Source: Lasiosphaeria ovina
Taxonomy: Eukaryota; Ascomycota; Sordariomycetes; Sordariales; Lasiosphaeriaceae
Length of the DNA: 64,000 bases
NCBI GenBank assembly: GCA_033439765.1
Contig: JAULSN010000002.1
Coordinates: 3,782,001 to 3,846,000, forward strand
Direction: 5' to 3'
Part shown: piece by piece, positions 30,936-44,145 of the stretch
Layout: each line of letters starts with the position of its first letter
Numbering within the stretch: position 1 is the stretch's first letter
Program-made: the position numbers and the translations under genes
The notes under the pieces: generated by a model
Told to the model about the DNA's origin: nothing
Database searches by the model: none
What the model saw: the letters and a program-made list of their open reading frames with translations, nothing else

Positions 30936-31679
30936 GCAGGCTACAATCATGAACGATGCGCTGCCGGGATCTATTCTTGACGACAACTTTGCGATTATTA
31001 CTCTCTCGCCGTCCTGTCTTTTGCACTTTTGCTAGCCGCGCCACGGAAACAGTATGTAGGTGGTAGTCGTAGTGGTGACGTCGCAACCCGAGCTTCCGAG
31101 AGTCCCAAAAAAGTCGCCGACATCGCTCTCTCACTCTCCCTTTCCTTATCGCCAGCCAGCTGGGTTTGGGTTGCCTACATACAGGATTTTACTTGATGGA
31201 AACAAGCAGTCCGCAGTCTTATACAGGCCGAGTTTGGCACTTCTGTGCCGCGCCCGACCACACTCGCTGGCGCGCTGCCTCGGTACTTGCTTTATCCGGT
31301 GCTGGTGCTGCTGCTTCTGGTAACCGTCCCTCTCGCCCCTATCTTGTCACTTACATACTATCAGCCGTGCGACGACTATCATGTCTCTAGAAGCCTTCTA
31401 TCCGGGGTACTTATATTAAAAACTTGGGGAAAGCCAAACTTTCCCGTCTCCGTCTATCTGGAGGGTATGCAATGTATAAACGATGTCTCCCCTGTCTTCG
31501 ATAAGGGGCACTAATACCACGTACTTACTTGGTGCCTGGTGTACAGCACGGCTCGAGAGAGGAGAGAGGGTGGAGAGAGGGTGGAGAGGAAATATGAGAA
31601 TCATTGTCACTGCTGTGTCCCCAGCACAAAACAACATCGGCAGCCAGATGCAGTAAGTTGGTAGCCATGGATAGATAGA

Positions 31680-31937
31680 TACACTCCAATCCCTGAATGT
31701 TTGTTAGTGGGGGACTCTCCAAGATTTGAATGTCTTAATAACTCAAGTCTCGCCCTAAAGGTTTTCGCCGAGGAGGTAAAAGCCATTGGAATCCCTATTT
31801 TATAATCTTGGCGGCCTTTCTCTATCATAGAAATACTTATTAAAGGCTTTCCTAGCCGGCAAATTTACTGTGATCTTTCCTGTTTGTAAGTATCTACCAA
31901 GGTACCACGCCAACAAACATTCAGGGATTGGAGCGTA
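31680..31937 (+). mobile_element. MITE copy 3 (best-preserved inverted repeats)
   Basis: 258 bp. The left end is TACACTCCAATCCCTGAATG, then TTTGTTAGTGGGG. The right end is CCAACAAACATTCAGGGATT, then GGAGCGTA. The reverse complement of the right end matches the left for about 24 of 26 bases. Both ends finish in TA, consistent with TA target choice. The interior has no ORF of note. Copies 1, 2 and 4 share both the ends and internal blocks (for example TCCAAGATTTGAATG, CCTATTTTATAATC, TATTAAAGGC). Confidence 0.82.
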
Positions 31938-32282
31938 CAACATGTCCCTTCCCGCCATTGCATAATATGATACACGTGCAAACCACCCACGCACACGCAC
32001 ACGCACGCCCGCATGGCATGGAATGACACGCACCGCCGCCAGCCGTTCGAAGTAAATGGAGAGGAGAGAGGAACAAGCCGTAGGTGTATAGACAGGTATG
32101 CAGACAGGCAGGCCACGCGTCTCTCCTCTGGTTGATACGATATGACATACGCAAAGAACGTAAGGCCCCCTATTTTCAGTCGCTCGCTTGCTCGCTCTCG
32201 GTCGCTCGGGCAACACAGCATATTACAGATATATATAGCACACCGTTCGGACCGCACACACGCGGGAGTGAGCAAGTTACGA

Positions 32283-32309
32283 CGTCCGTCCGTCCGTCCG
32301 TCCGTCCGT
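32283..32309. repeat. (CGTC)n microsatellite
   Basis: Six or more tandem CGTC/CCGT units. Confidence 0.85.
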
Positions 32310-33032
32310 GAATTCCCGATATGACTCAGGTCAGTTCAGTTTTGCTGGTGTGCGCGTATTTTGGAGGGTGAATGGCTGTTGTTTAGTAGAGTACTAGATG
32401 AGAAAACGGCAGAGCAGAACACCTGGAGAAGAAAGTGCATCGACGTACTTGGGCGAAGGTATGCGACTCAACTGCCCCGCTCATGAGAAACAATCTTACT
32501 TTTCTGAGCAATCCCGCATTTTCCTCGAACGAGATGGATGTGACTTCCCATTTGCCCAGGTACTTGGGGAGAGAAAGATCTTTGAGAGAAAGACGCCACC
32601 CCCTTTTCCCCACATGAGTTTGGGTTAGCAGCATAGCGAGTCCGGCGCCAAGAGCTTCATGGTAGGGAAAAAAAATCGTCTATTGTCGTAAAGAATGCCT
32701 TTGTTATCATTTCAGGCGTCGTGAATTGGGTCAAGTGACCCGATGCAAGACAGTTTCCTGGACCTTTCGAGGTATTAGGAAATCCAAAAAAAAAAGAGTC
32801 TATCAGCCGACTGATCAAGCCAAAAAAACCAAAACAAGCGTGACTCCAATCCATGGAATAGGTTCAAAACCAAACTATCCTCCCATTTGTATTTGCATTG
32901 CACCCACAAAGCGTACAATCTCTTGATTCTAATGCTGAGTGGGGCGGACCTGCTTTTTCTCTATCGCCAACCAACCCTCTTGCTTTTACGCGCCAACCTC
33001 CCGACTAAAAGCGTGAATGTGCTCAAGCTCAT

Positions 33033-36000
33033 TCACGTGGACTTGGCCCTTCTCTTGGACATGCTGAGAGAAAGTCGTTAGTCGTTGCAAAGCCTAGTGT
33101 CAAAGGAACTGGAACTTACAAGTCATAGAATGCGAATTGAGAAGGCGAGCTGCCAAACTCGTAAACGAACCGGCTTGCTAAATAGCTGCCAAAGATGGCA
33201 CGCAGGTACGGTTCCGGGACCCGCTGAATGATGGTGTCAAGCCCAATCTTTTCAATTAAAAGATTAGGGAGCGCGTCAGCCAGCACCGACCGGCGGATTT
33301 GCAGGTCCTTCCACAAATCAGATTCCTGCAGGTCCTCGTCAAGCTTGGTAATTGCCAGCGAGAGCTTGTCCGACAGGAGGGAGCGTGACAGGCCCGTCTG
33401 CTCGTGCTCGCGCCACATGGCCTCGAATTCGAGGCGTGCATTCTCGCAAATCTTGTTTTGCACCTCCTTCACATAGGCCTTGTAGAACTCGGGCGCATTG
33501 CCACGCGAGTCGTGGCACATATGTTTCACGAAGCCTTCCTCGTCGAAGCTGAGCGAGGCTAGCACTTCGAGAGATGAGCTGGTCACGCCGCCCTTGTTCG
33601 CGCTGGCATCCTTGTACACGATGCAGCCGGCAGCCTCGAGACGCAGCTTGGCCTCCTGGGTGAGGAACAGGTTGGCGCCCTCAACAATGTACGGAATCGT
33701 TGCCTTGCTGTTTTTGATGAGCTTGCCTACTGAGACCAGATCGATGGACTCGGGGCGGCCGCCACACGGTACAAACATATCAGTAAGGCCCGTATCCCGG
33801 AGGTGATAGGTGTTGCGGAATGTTGTGCCGTTGTTGATGACCTCGCCGTTGGGCAGCTTAATGTTGGCATCCTCGCACAGCACCCGATAGCCGTCCTTGG
33901 ACAGCTTCGACATGTCGAACTGCGAAATCATCACGCGGCGCTTGGCCAGCCTTTGCAGCTCCTCCTTGTCAATGCCGTTGGGGTCGACAAGAACGCCCGA
34001 CCCGTCGACAACGGACGTGTACTTCTCATTACTGAGAAGGATCTCGTTGCTGCCAAGATCGCCGTCGGGGCCGCCCGTCTGCATCTTTCTGACCGTGGAG
34101 GGATCCAGGTTGAGCTTGCGGTAGATGCCCTTGACGTACTCGCGAACCGACAGCGTAGTCATGCCGTAAGCATCGTGAGGAATGCCGCCGAGCTTCGGCG
34201 ACTTGCCCGTGAAGAATGACTTCCACCACTTGGCGCCGCGCGACCGGGCATGCTCCGTGGCCCAGTCGACCAGGTCGGCCGTGTTCTCATCGGGACCCAT
34301 AAACAACATCTCTTCTTTGCCATAGAGATCAACCACAGGGTTCTTGATGCCCGGGGTCTCGGCCTTGAGAAGCAGGTCTAGAATGCTGTCGATGTACTTC
34401 TCGAACGCTTCACGTGCCTTGTCCTGCTGTTTCGGGTCGAGCAGGATGACGCCTTTGGAACCGCCTTCTGGGATGTCCTTGTTCTTGCGCTGCTGCGTAC
34501 TCGCAAGACCGTAGTTCTCATCAAAGAGGTTGCGTGCGTTGATCGAGTAGGCCTCCTTGGTGCGGGACTTGACGATGCGTATTCCGCCACGCGCAATGTT
34601 TTTGAAGCGCAGGTGGAACCCTCGCGACTCGGAAGTAATGACGAAGAACATGCCAAAGAGCCGCTTGGGATACTCAATCTCCGGGAGGAACGAGGGGTCC
34701 AGCCGGAAGCTGAGGGCAACCTTGGTCGGAGTGAAATAATTGGTCTTAAGAACGGCGTTGTTGAAGACGCGGAAGGCTGTCATGACCATCTCCTCGTGCT
34801 CGTTGGACACATCCTTGGTGATCTTGTCCTTGAGTCCGGTGTCGGAGAGAACTTCAGCTGCCGGCGTCGGGCAAATGAAGTGACGGTCAAACTCGTCGCC
34901 GACCTTCAAGTGGACGGCGGCAAAAGAGGCATACAGGGCGCGGACGAGTTCGGGGTACGAGCCAATGATCTCAAGGATGTAGTCGGGTGTGAAGGTCTCA
35001 GTTCGCAGGCGCTTCTTCATCTTGGAGAGGATCTCGGCGTGGGCGTTGTTCTTGAGGTCGAGTGCCGCCATCAGGGAGGCGTATTCGGAGCCCAGGCGGT
35101 TCAGGAAGTGCTGCACGAACACCCAGACGCAGTGCGCGTAGATGGTTTCCTGCAGGCTCAGCTCGCCTGTGGCGAACAGGCTGTGGAGCTTCGTCTGCGG
35201 GATGCAGTACAACAGCGAGATTTCTTTTGTGATCTGGTGAATCGACTCCTCGATCGGGGGGTACTTGGACTCCAACTTGGGTGCCGGCCTCAGGTAGATG
35301 CTCATGACCGTGATACCATTGGAGAACTGCTCGACATACTTACGGGAGCTCGTAACGCCGTAGTAGTGGTACAGGTCGCTCAGGGCACTAAACATGCCTC
35401 TCGCGGTTCTAGAGCGAAAGGCGACGACGAGTCTCTTCTCTTGAGACCCCTCGATGTCAAAGACCTCAATGACCGGGCCAGTTCGGCTGACTGCCAGCTC
35501 GATGATCTCGCGGTAGATCTGCTTGGTGTTCCTAGTCGCCTTTGCAAGGAACATGCGGTCGCTGATAACCTCGAGGCGTGTCTCCTTGGGGTCGGCATTG
35601 GGCTCGACAAACTGGCATTGGTAGACAAAGTAGCACCGCAGCGTCGCCTTGGAATTCGAGTTTTGGCCCAGAGCGCCGGGCGATCGGAATGTCTCAACGC
35701 GGAAGCGGCTCAAGCCGTCGCTACCGTCCAAGTACTTTGACTCGAGCCTGTGCTCATAGCGCGGGCCATCGGTAACTGTCTTGCCTGGCTCGCTAGTGTC
35801 GATGTAGATGGCGTGGTCCGTCGCCTCCATGTCTAGCCGGATCTCCTCGCGCTTGTCTTCGCGAGAAAATGCAGCGACCTTGGCAGCATAGAGCGACGTG
35901 ATATGGTTCGCAATGACCTGGGGGTTCTCAACCTGGAAATAGACGTCGTCGATCCCCAGCTCATTGTAGAACCAGACTATCTGGGCGTCGATGAGAGTCT

Positions 36001-36452
36001 CGGGGATCCATTGGCACTTGCTGATATGTTCCCTGACTATTCCTGGCGTCAGTATGCACAAGAGGGAAAGAGACGAGATATAGTGTTGACTGACCTTGCT
36101 TCATCTGGTCTGCCTTGCCCTTGAACTCGGGCGCCACGTATCCGACCGTCGCCGAGCGCAAGGTGCGGTGCCCATTGCCATTGGTCTTGGCCATGAGCGG
36201 GTAGCTGACATGGGTCGGCTGGGGTGAAGGATGCCTCATAGGATCGGCCCGGAGCTTGTCGACCAGCCGGCTGGCGGCGACGTGGGGGCCCGTGGGAGAC
36301 TCCATGACGGTATCACCCGAGGACTCGAACGTGTCTAGATATTCTGGGAAGCTAGACATTGGGACGTCAGTCCTGATGGTCAAGCCCGACATCTTGCGCT
36401 TGCAGTCCAGGGGACTGGACGGCACTGGCGGGTGGACAACTACGTCGGCCAT
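33033..36452 (-). CDS. GDH2: NAD-specific glutamate dehydrogenase (large form)
   Basis: Deaminates glutamate to 2-oxoglutarate and ammonium with NAD+; catabolic, of the large 115-kDa class. Three exons: 36452-36095, 36036-33120 and 33063-33033, giving 1101 aa. Exon 2 would read through its donor to a nearby stop (FYDL), but the canonical 56-nt intron (GTAAGT...GACTAAC...CTCAG) gives the family-like end QFAFYDFMSKRRAKST. Core motifs include FKNIARGGIRIVKSRTKEAY, QRKNKDIPEGGSKGVILLD, EMLFMGPDENTADLVDWA and PYIVEGANLFLTQEAKLRLE. The N-terminal 120 residues are Pro/Ser-rich and variable. ATG 36452 has strong context; an in-frame ORF extends upstream but looks like leader sequence. Its start faces BNA5 across 6 kb. 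Confidence 0.95.
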
Positions 36453-39400
36453 GGTAGGGCACAGACGGAGCAAGAGACACAGAGACGAGAGGGAGGGACT
36501 TGGACTGCAAGTTGGACTTTGACTGGCATGGACGTGTGGAGATGAGGGGCACAGAAGAGGGGAGGATGGGGACATATAGGGACAGTGGAGTCCCGGCAGG
36601 ACGGGTATCGATGTTTTGTACGGCGAAGCATTGTGTAGCCGTGGGCCGTGGGCCATGGGCCCAAAGGCCCTTTGCCATGGCCTTGGTGGTTAACTGGCAA
36701 TTGGGGTTTGACATGGACGACGGGAGCGTCAGCCTGTTGGCCGCCGTCTCAGGTCTCCCGGCATCGGACGGATTTGGGACGAGCTGTGGCACAGGGGGGG
36801 GGGGCAGGAACAGGAATGAGAGTGACACGGCAACATAGCTTCGACACTGGTGAAGCCAAAATCCCAATTAGGCGGCGGCAAAGCGAGGGAGCGGTGCGGG
36901 TTGCGGTGTGTTGCCGTGGCGGCGGTGTTAGTAGTGGTGGGAGCGGTAGTGGTAGTGCCAGCGGCAGTGGTAGTGTAGAGGTAGAGAGAGGCAGAGGTAC
37001 GGAGAGACGGGAGGTGGTGCTTCGTTTTCCGGGAGTGTAGCCTCCGGCATGCGAGAGGCTCGCTCGCACGCATGTTCGGACGCACGCTCACCGCCACCAA
37101 AACCATGCCCGAGATCCCCCGTCCTGATAAGAAGCCGAAGCTCCTATTTCTGGATGAGGGTTTCTGACGTGCAGCAGCGCAGCCGAAGCTGACTTGGCTA
37201 CCATGGCATGGCATGGCAAGAGCCGGCGCATTGTTTGTACGCACAGAGTCACACATAACAGAGTTGCTCTCAGATACGACGTACCTTGGATGGAGTGTGC
37301 CCCCTTGGCGGGCAGGGATAGAATCCCAAGATTATCCGCCTCAGCACAGAATGGTCAATGGCAGAATTAGAGTGCTGCTCTCTCGCTTCGACCGCGCGGC
37401 TATCTGCCAGTCGGCGGCGCGTCTGGACTGGGGTTGCGCGTGTTGGGTCTCGGCAGCTGCAACGACGGCAAGGTAGGCGATGGGGCGGACGACGGGATAG
37501 GGATGTACGTTACAGTACAATCGGGATTCCTTATTGCGCGGTTGGCACTGGCTGAGCGGCGGAGCAGTGGTGGTGGAGGGGCTGCCACCCAAAGCCAAAG
37601 CGAAATGCGACGCGATAAGGTCCCGGCGGCGAGCAGCGGGAATCTGGGACCCAGGGGCGAGACAAAGGGCCGATCGGAAACAAGGTCTGGTCTGTCTTTG
37701 CCTCCTTCTCCCTCTCTCAAGGTAAGGTATCAAAGACCTTGGGATGCTGCGAGCGGTCGCGGTTGCTGTTGGACGCAGGTCTGGGCTATGAGGCTGAAAT
37801 TCGCCTGCTGTTCCAAGTCAGTCAGCAAGCATGCCCGCTTTGAGAGCGCCGGCCCGCCGCCAGATCAGAGATACGCGCGATGTCATCGCAAGACGACACG
37901 GCGAAAAGCTTAGACCTTGGTGGTCTGTCCATGGAAGATCCAGACCAGCAGAAAGCCGATCGGCCAATGGAAGGCATTAAACTTAAGCTATGTCGTGGAG
38001 GGGTCGATCCTGCTGCTCGCTCGCGCAACGTCCGACCCAACAACACGTCCATGCCAACAACAGGCACTTGCAATGCACGGAGAAATGAGAGGGATAGAGT
38101 CATGATGCCTGTTGGCGTGAGATCCGGCGTGCACAGCCTTCAAACCAGCCAGTTCGTCAGGAATGGCCTCGCCGTGCAAAGGCTCGGCGTCGCTGGGCGC
38201 GCGGGCGGAGTTCCTCTCTATACACGTATTGAAGCGCGAAGCTGTGGGCATCAGGCGCACAAAGGATGATGAGATGGGAGAGCTGAGCTCGGCAAGCTGG
38301 AATTTCCACGGACTGGCAGACTGACAGGCAGGCGGGGAAGAAGGCTGGCAAATCAGGAACCAAAAGAAATGGGTCGGGTGCTAGGTACGGAAGGCGTAGT
38401 GTAGGTAGTAGAAAGGAATGCCGTCCGTGATGGTGGGATGAGGGGGCGGGAGGAAGGAAGCAGCGACCAAACCGACCGACGCCTGCCGCACGCCGCACGC
38501 CGCACGACGCACACGCACGACTGCAGTGTGTGGACGCCGCACGCAGCAAGCATGCAGCGGGCAGCCGCGCCCCTGGGCGACGTCACCGAGGGGCCCAGGG
38601 CCTAGACGGGGAAAGCTCAGGCCATAACTAACAGACTTCTAGTAAACAGCTCACCTACCAGTTTCAAGGATCTCGGGTCTCAGGAGTACAGCCGGTGCTT
38701 CTACCGTTTGCGGCAAATCGATGTCGCACAGCCAGATAAGGCCGTCAGCGTTGTTTGGCTGCAAGGGCTGATAAGGGGGATATGAGAGTCCGAAAATAGA
38801 TAGGCCGGACAGGAGCAGTGAGACCAACAAGCACAAGACGCTTTGAAGTCAAATGCTGACCGTCTTGACTCGCAATGAATGGGATTGACATCAGCATCAA
38901 CCAGCTGGGAGGCGCAGGGCCCGTCTCTTTATAGCGAGCGAGCTGCGCCTGGCCCAGCGCCCGTCCGTAGTCAGAACCGGACATGGCGAATATGCATTGA
39001 TTCTATTTGCACTGTATGGGCATAGACCCCAGCCAGTCGACCTCACGATGTCGCAAAGGCGAGAGTCGCGACTCATCAGGTGTCGTGATGGCATTGAGCG
39101 GAGCTCTGACAAACGAGAACTGAGAACTTTGAACTGCTAAGCCACATCGGGTAGCAGGGGGGGGGGGCTCATCTGATTGGGTCACAGGGTCGCCCGTACC
39201 TGAATACCGGCGAATGCGTGCCTGGGAAGCCTCCTGGAAGCGGCTATTCGAGGTTCTGGGGAATCGAAGTGGCGGGCGCCCTCTGCAGCGCGGGCGGTAC
39301 CGTGTACATGGGACTCCATTCTGCCCTTGGATCTGTAAAACACTGGGGTGTCCGTACCGGGTACATGGCCAATCCCGCATGTACTTGCCTTTGTTACCCG

Positions 39401-42400
39401 CGCCATTGGATGCAATCCGGCTGCAGGGCGGCAGGTCTTGGAAGGAAAAAAAGAAGAAAAAATCGGTTGCGGCTCGGCTTGTGCGTCTGTCGCCCTTCCA
39501 CTGCCATCCCTCCCTAGACTTCAACAGTAACTTGACGTACGTAGTGTAATTGCGAGATATGCCGACCTACGTCGTGCCTGCCCCATTGCCGCCTTTCTTG
39601 ATAATACGGATGCGTGTGAAAGGTTTGCCAGGTACGATCAAGGCACGGTCCGGGTACGTACTTGCAGAGGGACCCATTCGCGCAACGTCGTCGTCTTCCA
39701 CTCTTCCCAAATAAGCACCGATGTCAAACCCCGGCCAGCAGCCAAGCAAACCATCACTCAACATAGACGCAGCGGCTCCAGTCTGATCCTTAAGGCAAAG
39801 CATCCGCGGCCCGCCAGGCCTTATCTGACTGACTCCCCACCACGGACGGTTAAGGTAGTTACCGCAGCACAACAGACGGATGCGAAATCCCTAGCCCCAG
39901 GCCCGGTGCGACAGTCGACTGAGGTCGGTCTGAGTCTGGCAGGGTTCTTATCAGCAAGGGCGCTCTGGGACGCGTACAGACCCCATTGTTTTCGGTGGTG
40001 CAGCCAGATTTGTTTGTGTTCTTTACCGCCTCTTCGTCCTTTTGGGAGGACGTGGCAGATCATGGAGGGGAGCGGCGGATCCATGACACCGTGCGGTCCA
40101 GCTGTTCGTTGGCATTTGCCAAGGGGCACCCAAGGAGGGGCCCTATCTACCTTCCCTAATCTTGGATTCGGAATAGTTTCACTAAATCTGCTCTCGTTTG
40201 TCAATGCCGGCTCCGGGGCCTGCCTCTGTCGCAGAGTAGACCGCTGTTACACCTACACCGGGGACTGTTGGATCTCGGACCGTGGCCTCTGGGAGAAGAA
40301 TATGCGGGACGCTGAGGATCGGGTCCCGTGATCGCCGGAGTACGTAAAAGCCAGGCGGGTCTGCCAAGTCTTCGGTCCCACGGGCGGCTTCTCAGGCGGC
40401 TTACTGGTGGGATCTCCGCCACTCGCCTCTACCCCAGCTTTTTAGATCCTGGCCCGTGCGTCGGCGTTGCTGCGATCATGTAATCTGGGGGTAATGGAAA
40501 CCGTTCCTTGTTCGCCTATGGTAGCACGGGGCAGACTACGTGATCTGGGCTTTTAAGTCGAAATCAGATGTTATCAAGTAATCGTATGGAGAATTTTTAG
40601 GGCCGCTGCCGACGACCAGCGGAAGGACTCTCCTGGCGCTCGTGGGTTTGGTTTGAGCTTCAATGGACTCGTCACCCGACTCTACTATTACGGTATTCTG
40701 CGGCAGAACCTTGAACCATCGAACCGTGTGGCATTGACTGTATGTATAACACCATACTAGAAACACAAAATATAATTCTTCATTTTGGTAAGTACAACAC
40801 TGTACGGTATGGAAGTCCAAGGTAACCACCGATGGCCAATGCGTCTGCCATCCACAGTGAGGTATGTACAGTAGACTTCAGTTCATACCTCACTCAGTTC
40901 AGCCCTTGGGCAAGCGGACAGCCTTCCGCGGCTCCCGAGTCGTCTAAAACTAGCGCTGGGCGGTAGTAATTAAAGGCTCTGCTGTCCTCGTGCTGCCTGA
41001 ATGCCGCTGAATCCAACGCTCTGGTCACGAGGTGAGCTGATTCGCGCCTCGGCGATGATGGGCCAGGGGTTGCCTAGCCTCTCGGCCATTACTCTGCGGG
41101 ACGAGCACGAGCACGGTGCGATCGGTCATTGGGTCAACCCCGGACCCGGGGAATCCTGGGCTAGCGGCTGGCGCAGCGTGGCTCGGAATGAAGCCGGGCC
41201 ACGTCCAACTCAACAAAAAACAAACCCATCTGGTAAACTCGGACTCTTTTGGCCTTGCTTGTGACCAATCCTTTCTCATTCTTGGCCGTTATTGCGAATT
41301 AAGTGCTTCCAGACCGACACGTCCGTCCTGCTTGTGCAACGAGCATACACGTGTACGTACGGAGTAAGGTACCCATGTGGACGTAGGTAAGGTAATAGGT
41401 AATTATTAGTGAGCCTGCAGCGTGTCGGATGTCAGTTGACAGTCCTGCATCCATGACAAAGTCCGGATTGAGATACCTTACTCATTCCGCCAAGACCACA
41501 CAATTCCTTGACTGGGTCGGCGCTGCATGCTTTCGGAAGAGGGCATTCATATTTCATGGTATATCTTTTGCCATGGAGTTTGGTGGCCGCGGTTGCCGCG
41601 CAAAGCAAAAAGTGCCTTTCATTGGAATCATGGCACATGCATGGCATGGCTCATAGAGCAATACCTATGCTGTTGAATGGCCACACCGTTTCGCACCTGA
41701 GGCCAAGGCTTGGCTTGAATCGGGCTTGCGGCTGCGGCCCGTCAACGGCACATGAACTAGCACGATCGACAACGGCCGAAATCCAGCGACCCAACTGAAA
41801 TAGGCCACCAGAAGCTCGGCCACCGTGGAACTTGCATTAGATTACTGAGCGGTGCACCGTGTCCGGAGATGCTAACACGTTCGTTCGTGAGAGCAAAGCC
41901 GGCATTCTATCGGCAATATATCCATCTCTACCTGCTCAGTGCAGGAACGGCTGGTAATTGAGTGGCGGCATGACAATATCCCGCTGTTTCGCTACCTTTT
42001 ATACAGACTGAGTTGAGTAGAGTGCAAGTCGAGAAGAGCCTGTTTAAAGTCAGGGCAACAAATCAACGAGGGTTGCTGAGACAATATTCACCTGCACCAC
42101 GTGGCGTCTCCACAAGCCAGCGGGAGAAATCCAAACCGTGACTGCATGGACAACGGGCTGGTTTCAGAAGCCTAAGAGTGAGTGGTTTGTGGGGGCACAG
42201 CAGTTCATCATTAGGTGGGTGCCGTAAGTAACTGTTGCGACAACGAACATCCAACGGATCCGGCTATTTTCAGTTTCTTGCATAGCTAGGTGTCCTCCTC
42301 CTCCAATTGCAGAAGCCATTGCTTATTTAGTAGACTAGAGACGCGCAACACATTGGATGCATGCCGAATGACGATCAACTTTGGGGTTATTTTGTGCTAG

Positions 42401-42492
42401 AACTAGTGCTACCTGTCTCACATACGTACTCGGTCCGCAACACAGCTAAGGACTCAAGGAGGTAGACACCAAAAAGCCACAGGCAGTCAGGC
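36453..42492. other. Six-kilobase head-to-head intergenic region GDH2 / BNA5
   Basis: The longest stretch without a supported gene. ORFs of 60-160 codons occur on both strands but overlap each other, lack family resemblance and show no convincing splice structure. It has GC-rich parts (36.7-38.6 kb), a ten-base G run near 39159, and AT-richer parts (40.6-40.9 and 41.8-42.4 kb). No terminal repeats, tRNA or rRNA were recognised. It may hold long leaders, regulatory DNA or non-coding transcripts. Confidence 0.5.
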
Positions 42493-44145
42493 ATGAGTTC
42501 AACTCTTTCGGACATGGTCGATGCCCGGCAACGTGCGCGGGCACTCGACCAGAGCGATGCGCTCGCATCAACCCGCGGCGAGTTCAACATCCCGACGAGA
42601 GCTCAGATTGCGAGCTCGCGCTTGTCAGACCCAGGACCAGGTGCGATTCCGGCGAGCCCTCACAACTTCAAGTTGCCGAGCCGCGACTTGGCGGCGTCGG
42701 GCGGCGTCGGGCGGCCAATGCTGATGATGTTGCTTCTTCTGTCTTCCCTCTAGCATCCGCCGAGTCTGAGTTTGGCCAAGGCCGTGACGAGACTGCCGAG
42801 TGCGTCTACCTGTGTGGCAACTCGCTAGGACTGCAGCCCAAGAGGACCCCGGCTCGTATTGGCCAGTATCTCGCCACATGGGCGGCCCACGGCGTCCAGG
42901 GGCACTTCAAGCCTCTCGACGACTCCCCGCTCCCCACCTGGGTCGACGTTGACGCGAGAGCCGCCGAGCTGGTGGCGCCCATTGTGGGTGCTGCCGAGTC
43001 CGAGGTCGCCGTCATGCAGACCCTCACGGCCAACCTCCACCTCCTGATGTCCGCATTCTACCATCCCGACATCAACGGCAGGCACAAGATCATCTTGGAG
43101 AGCAGAGCTTTCCCGAGCGACCATGTGATTTCCCCCCTTTTTGCTGTCTCCTCGTTCCGAGCCCACTTCCGACGCCTGTGCCTATTACCAACCGCAGCTG
43201 ACTAGTCTTCTCTAGTTCGCCGTCGAGACGCAGCTCCGGCATCATGGCCTCACGCCAGAGACGTCCATGGTGACCATCCAGTCGCCGTTTTCCGAGGACA
43301 ACGTGCTCAGTTCCTATGACATAATGTCTGTCATTTCCACCCATGCCGCCTCTACCGCCCTGATCCTCCTGCCGGGCATCCAGTACTACACGGGCCAGCT
43401 GCTGGACATACCCGTCATTACGGCCTTTGCCCACAAGCACGGCATCTTCGTCGTCTGGGACCTCGCCCATGCCGTCGGCAACGTGCCCCTCTCCCTGCAC
43501 GACTGGGACGTGGACGCGGCCGCCTGGTGCTCGTACAAGTACCTCAACGGCGGCCCCGGCTGCATCGGCGGCCTGTTTGTGCACGAGCGTAACAGCCTTG
43601 TGACCAAGGCCGTGACCGACGACAAGCCCGAGGAGGGCTACAGCAACCGCCTCGCCGGCTGGTGGGGCAACGACAAGCGCACCCGCTTCGCCATGGCCAA
43701 CAAGTTCCACCCCGTCAGCGGCGCCGCCGGCTTCCAGCTCAGCAACCCCAGCGTGCTCGACATCACCAGCCTGAGCGCCTCCCTCGAGGTCTTTGCCCTG
43801 GCCGGCGGCGTGCCCACCTTGCGCAAGAAGTCCCTAACCCTGACCGCCTTCCTCGAGAGCCTGCTGGTCAGCGCCATGTCCGCCGACCACAGGGCCCTCT
43901 TCCGCATCATCACGCCGTCTGACCCCGAGCAGCGCGGCGCCCAGCTGAGTCTGCTCCTATCCCCCGGCATGCTGGAAACCGTCATGAAGGAGCTCGAGGC
44001 CCGCTCCGTCATTGTGGACGAGCGGAAGCCAGACGTGATTCGCGTCGCCCCCGCCCCCCTTTATAACACGTTCAGTGACTGTGTCGAGTTTGTCGAGGCG
44101 TTCTCTGCGGCGCTCGAGGCTGCGAAAGGCGCCAAAGGCGGGTAA
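42493..44145 (+). CDS. BNA5: Kynureninase
   Basis: PLP enzyme that cleaves kynurenine and 3-hydroxykynurenine to (3-hydroxy)anthranilate and alanine, in tryptophan-to-NAD synthesis; cytosolic. Three exons: 42493-42640, 42754-43124 and 43216-44145, giving 482 aa. Signature segments: [20 protein letters not shown] near the start, [34 protein letters not shown], and [20 protein letters not shown], in which the Lys of SYKYLNGG (about residue 281) binds PLP. The C-terminal small domain follows ([21 protein letters not shown]). Length is normal. Donor 1 (GTGCGA) and donor 2 (GTGATT) are weak, but both junctions restore the conserved protein exactly. Confidence 0.93.

Larger units (their letters stand above)
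30570..33032. other. Convergent intergenic region with MITE copy 3 and microsatellites
   Basis: About 2.5 kb between the 3' ends of TYR1 and GDH2. It contains a TG-rich tract (30898-30935), a MITE copy (31680-31937), CA/GC-rich alternating tracts near 31.98 kb and a CCGT tract (32283-32309). No gene is supported. Confidence 0.6.

Noticed and set aside
34613..35740. Plus-strand open frame of 375 codons
   Set aside because: Antisense of GDH2; the sense strand carries the conserved protein.
36453..36656. Upstream extension of GDH2 by an in-frame ATG at 36656
   Set aside because: The added 68 residues are Pro/Ser/Cys-rich leader-like sequence; ATG 36452 has better context and a family-like start.
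37880..38269. Plus-strand ORF starting MSSQDDTAKSLDLGG
   Set aside because: The first 35 codons look plausible, but the rest is low quality, there is no family match and no splice structure; chance ORF in GC-rich leader DNA cannot be excluded.
38651..38984. Minus-strand ORFs with a signal-peptide-like hydrophobic run and a TATAAAG upstream
   Set aside because: The two frames cannot be joined with convincing splice sites and the hydrophobic frame lacks an ATG.
39155..39170. Long G run as a regulatory G-quadruplex
   Set aside because: Only a single homopolymer run is present; spaced G tracts needed for a convincing quadruplex are missing.
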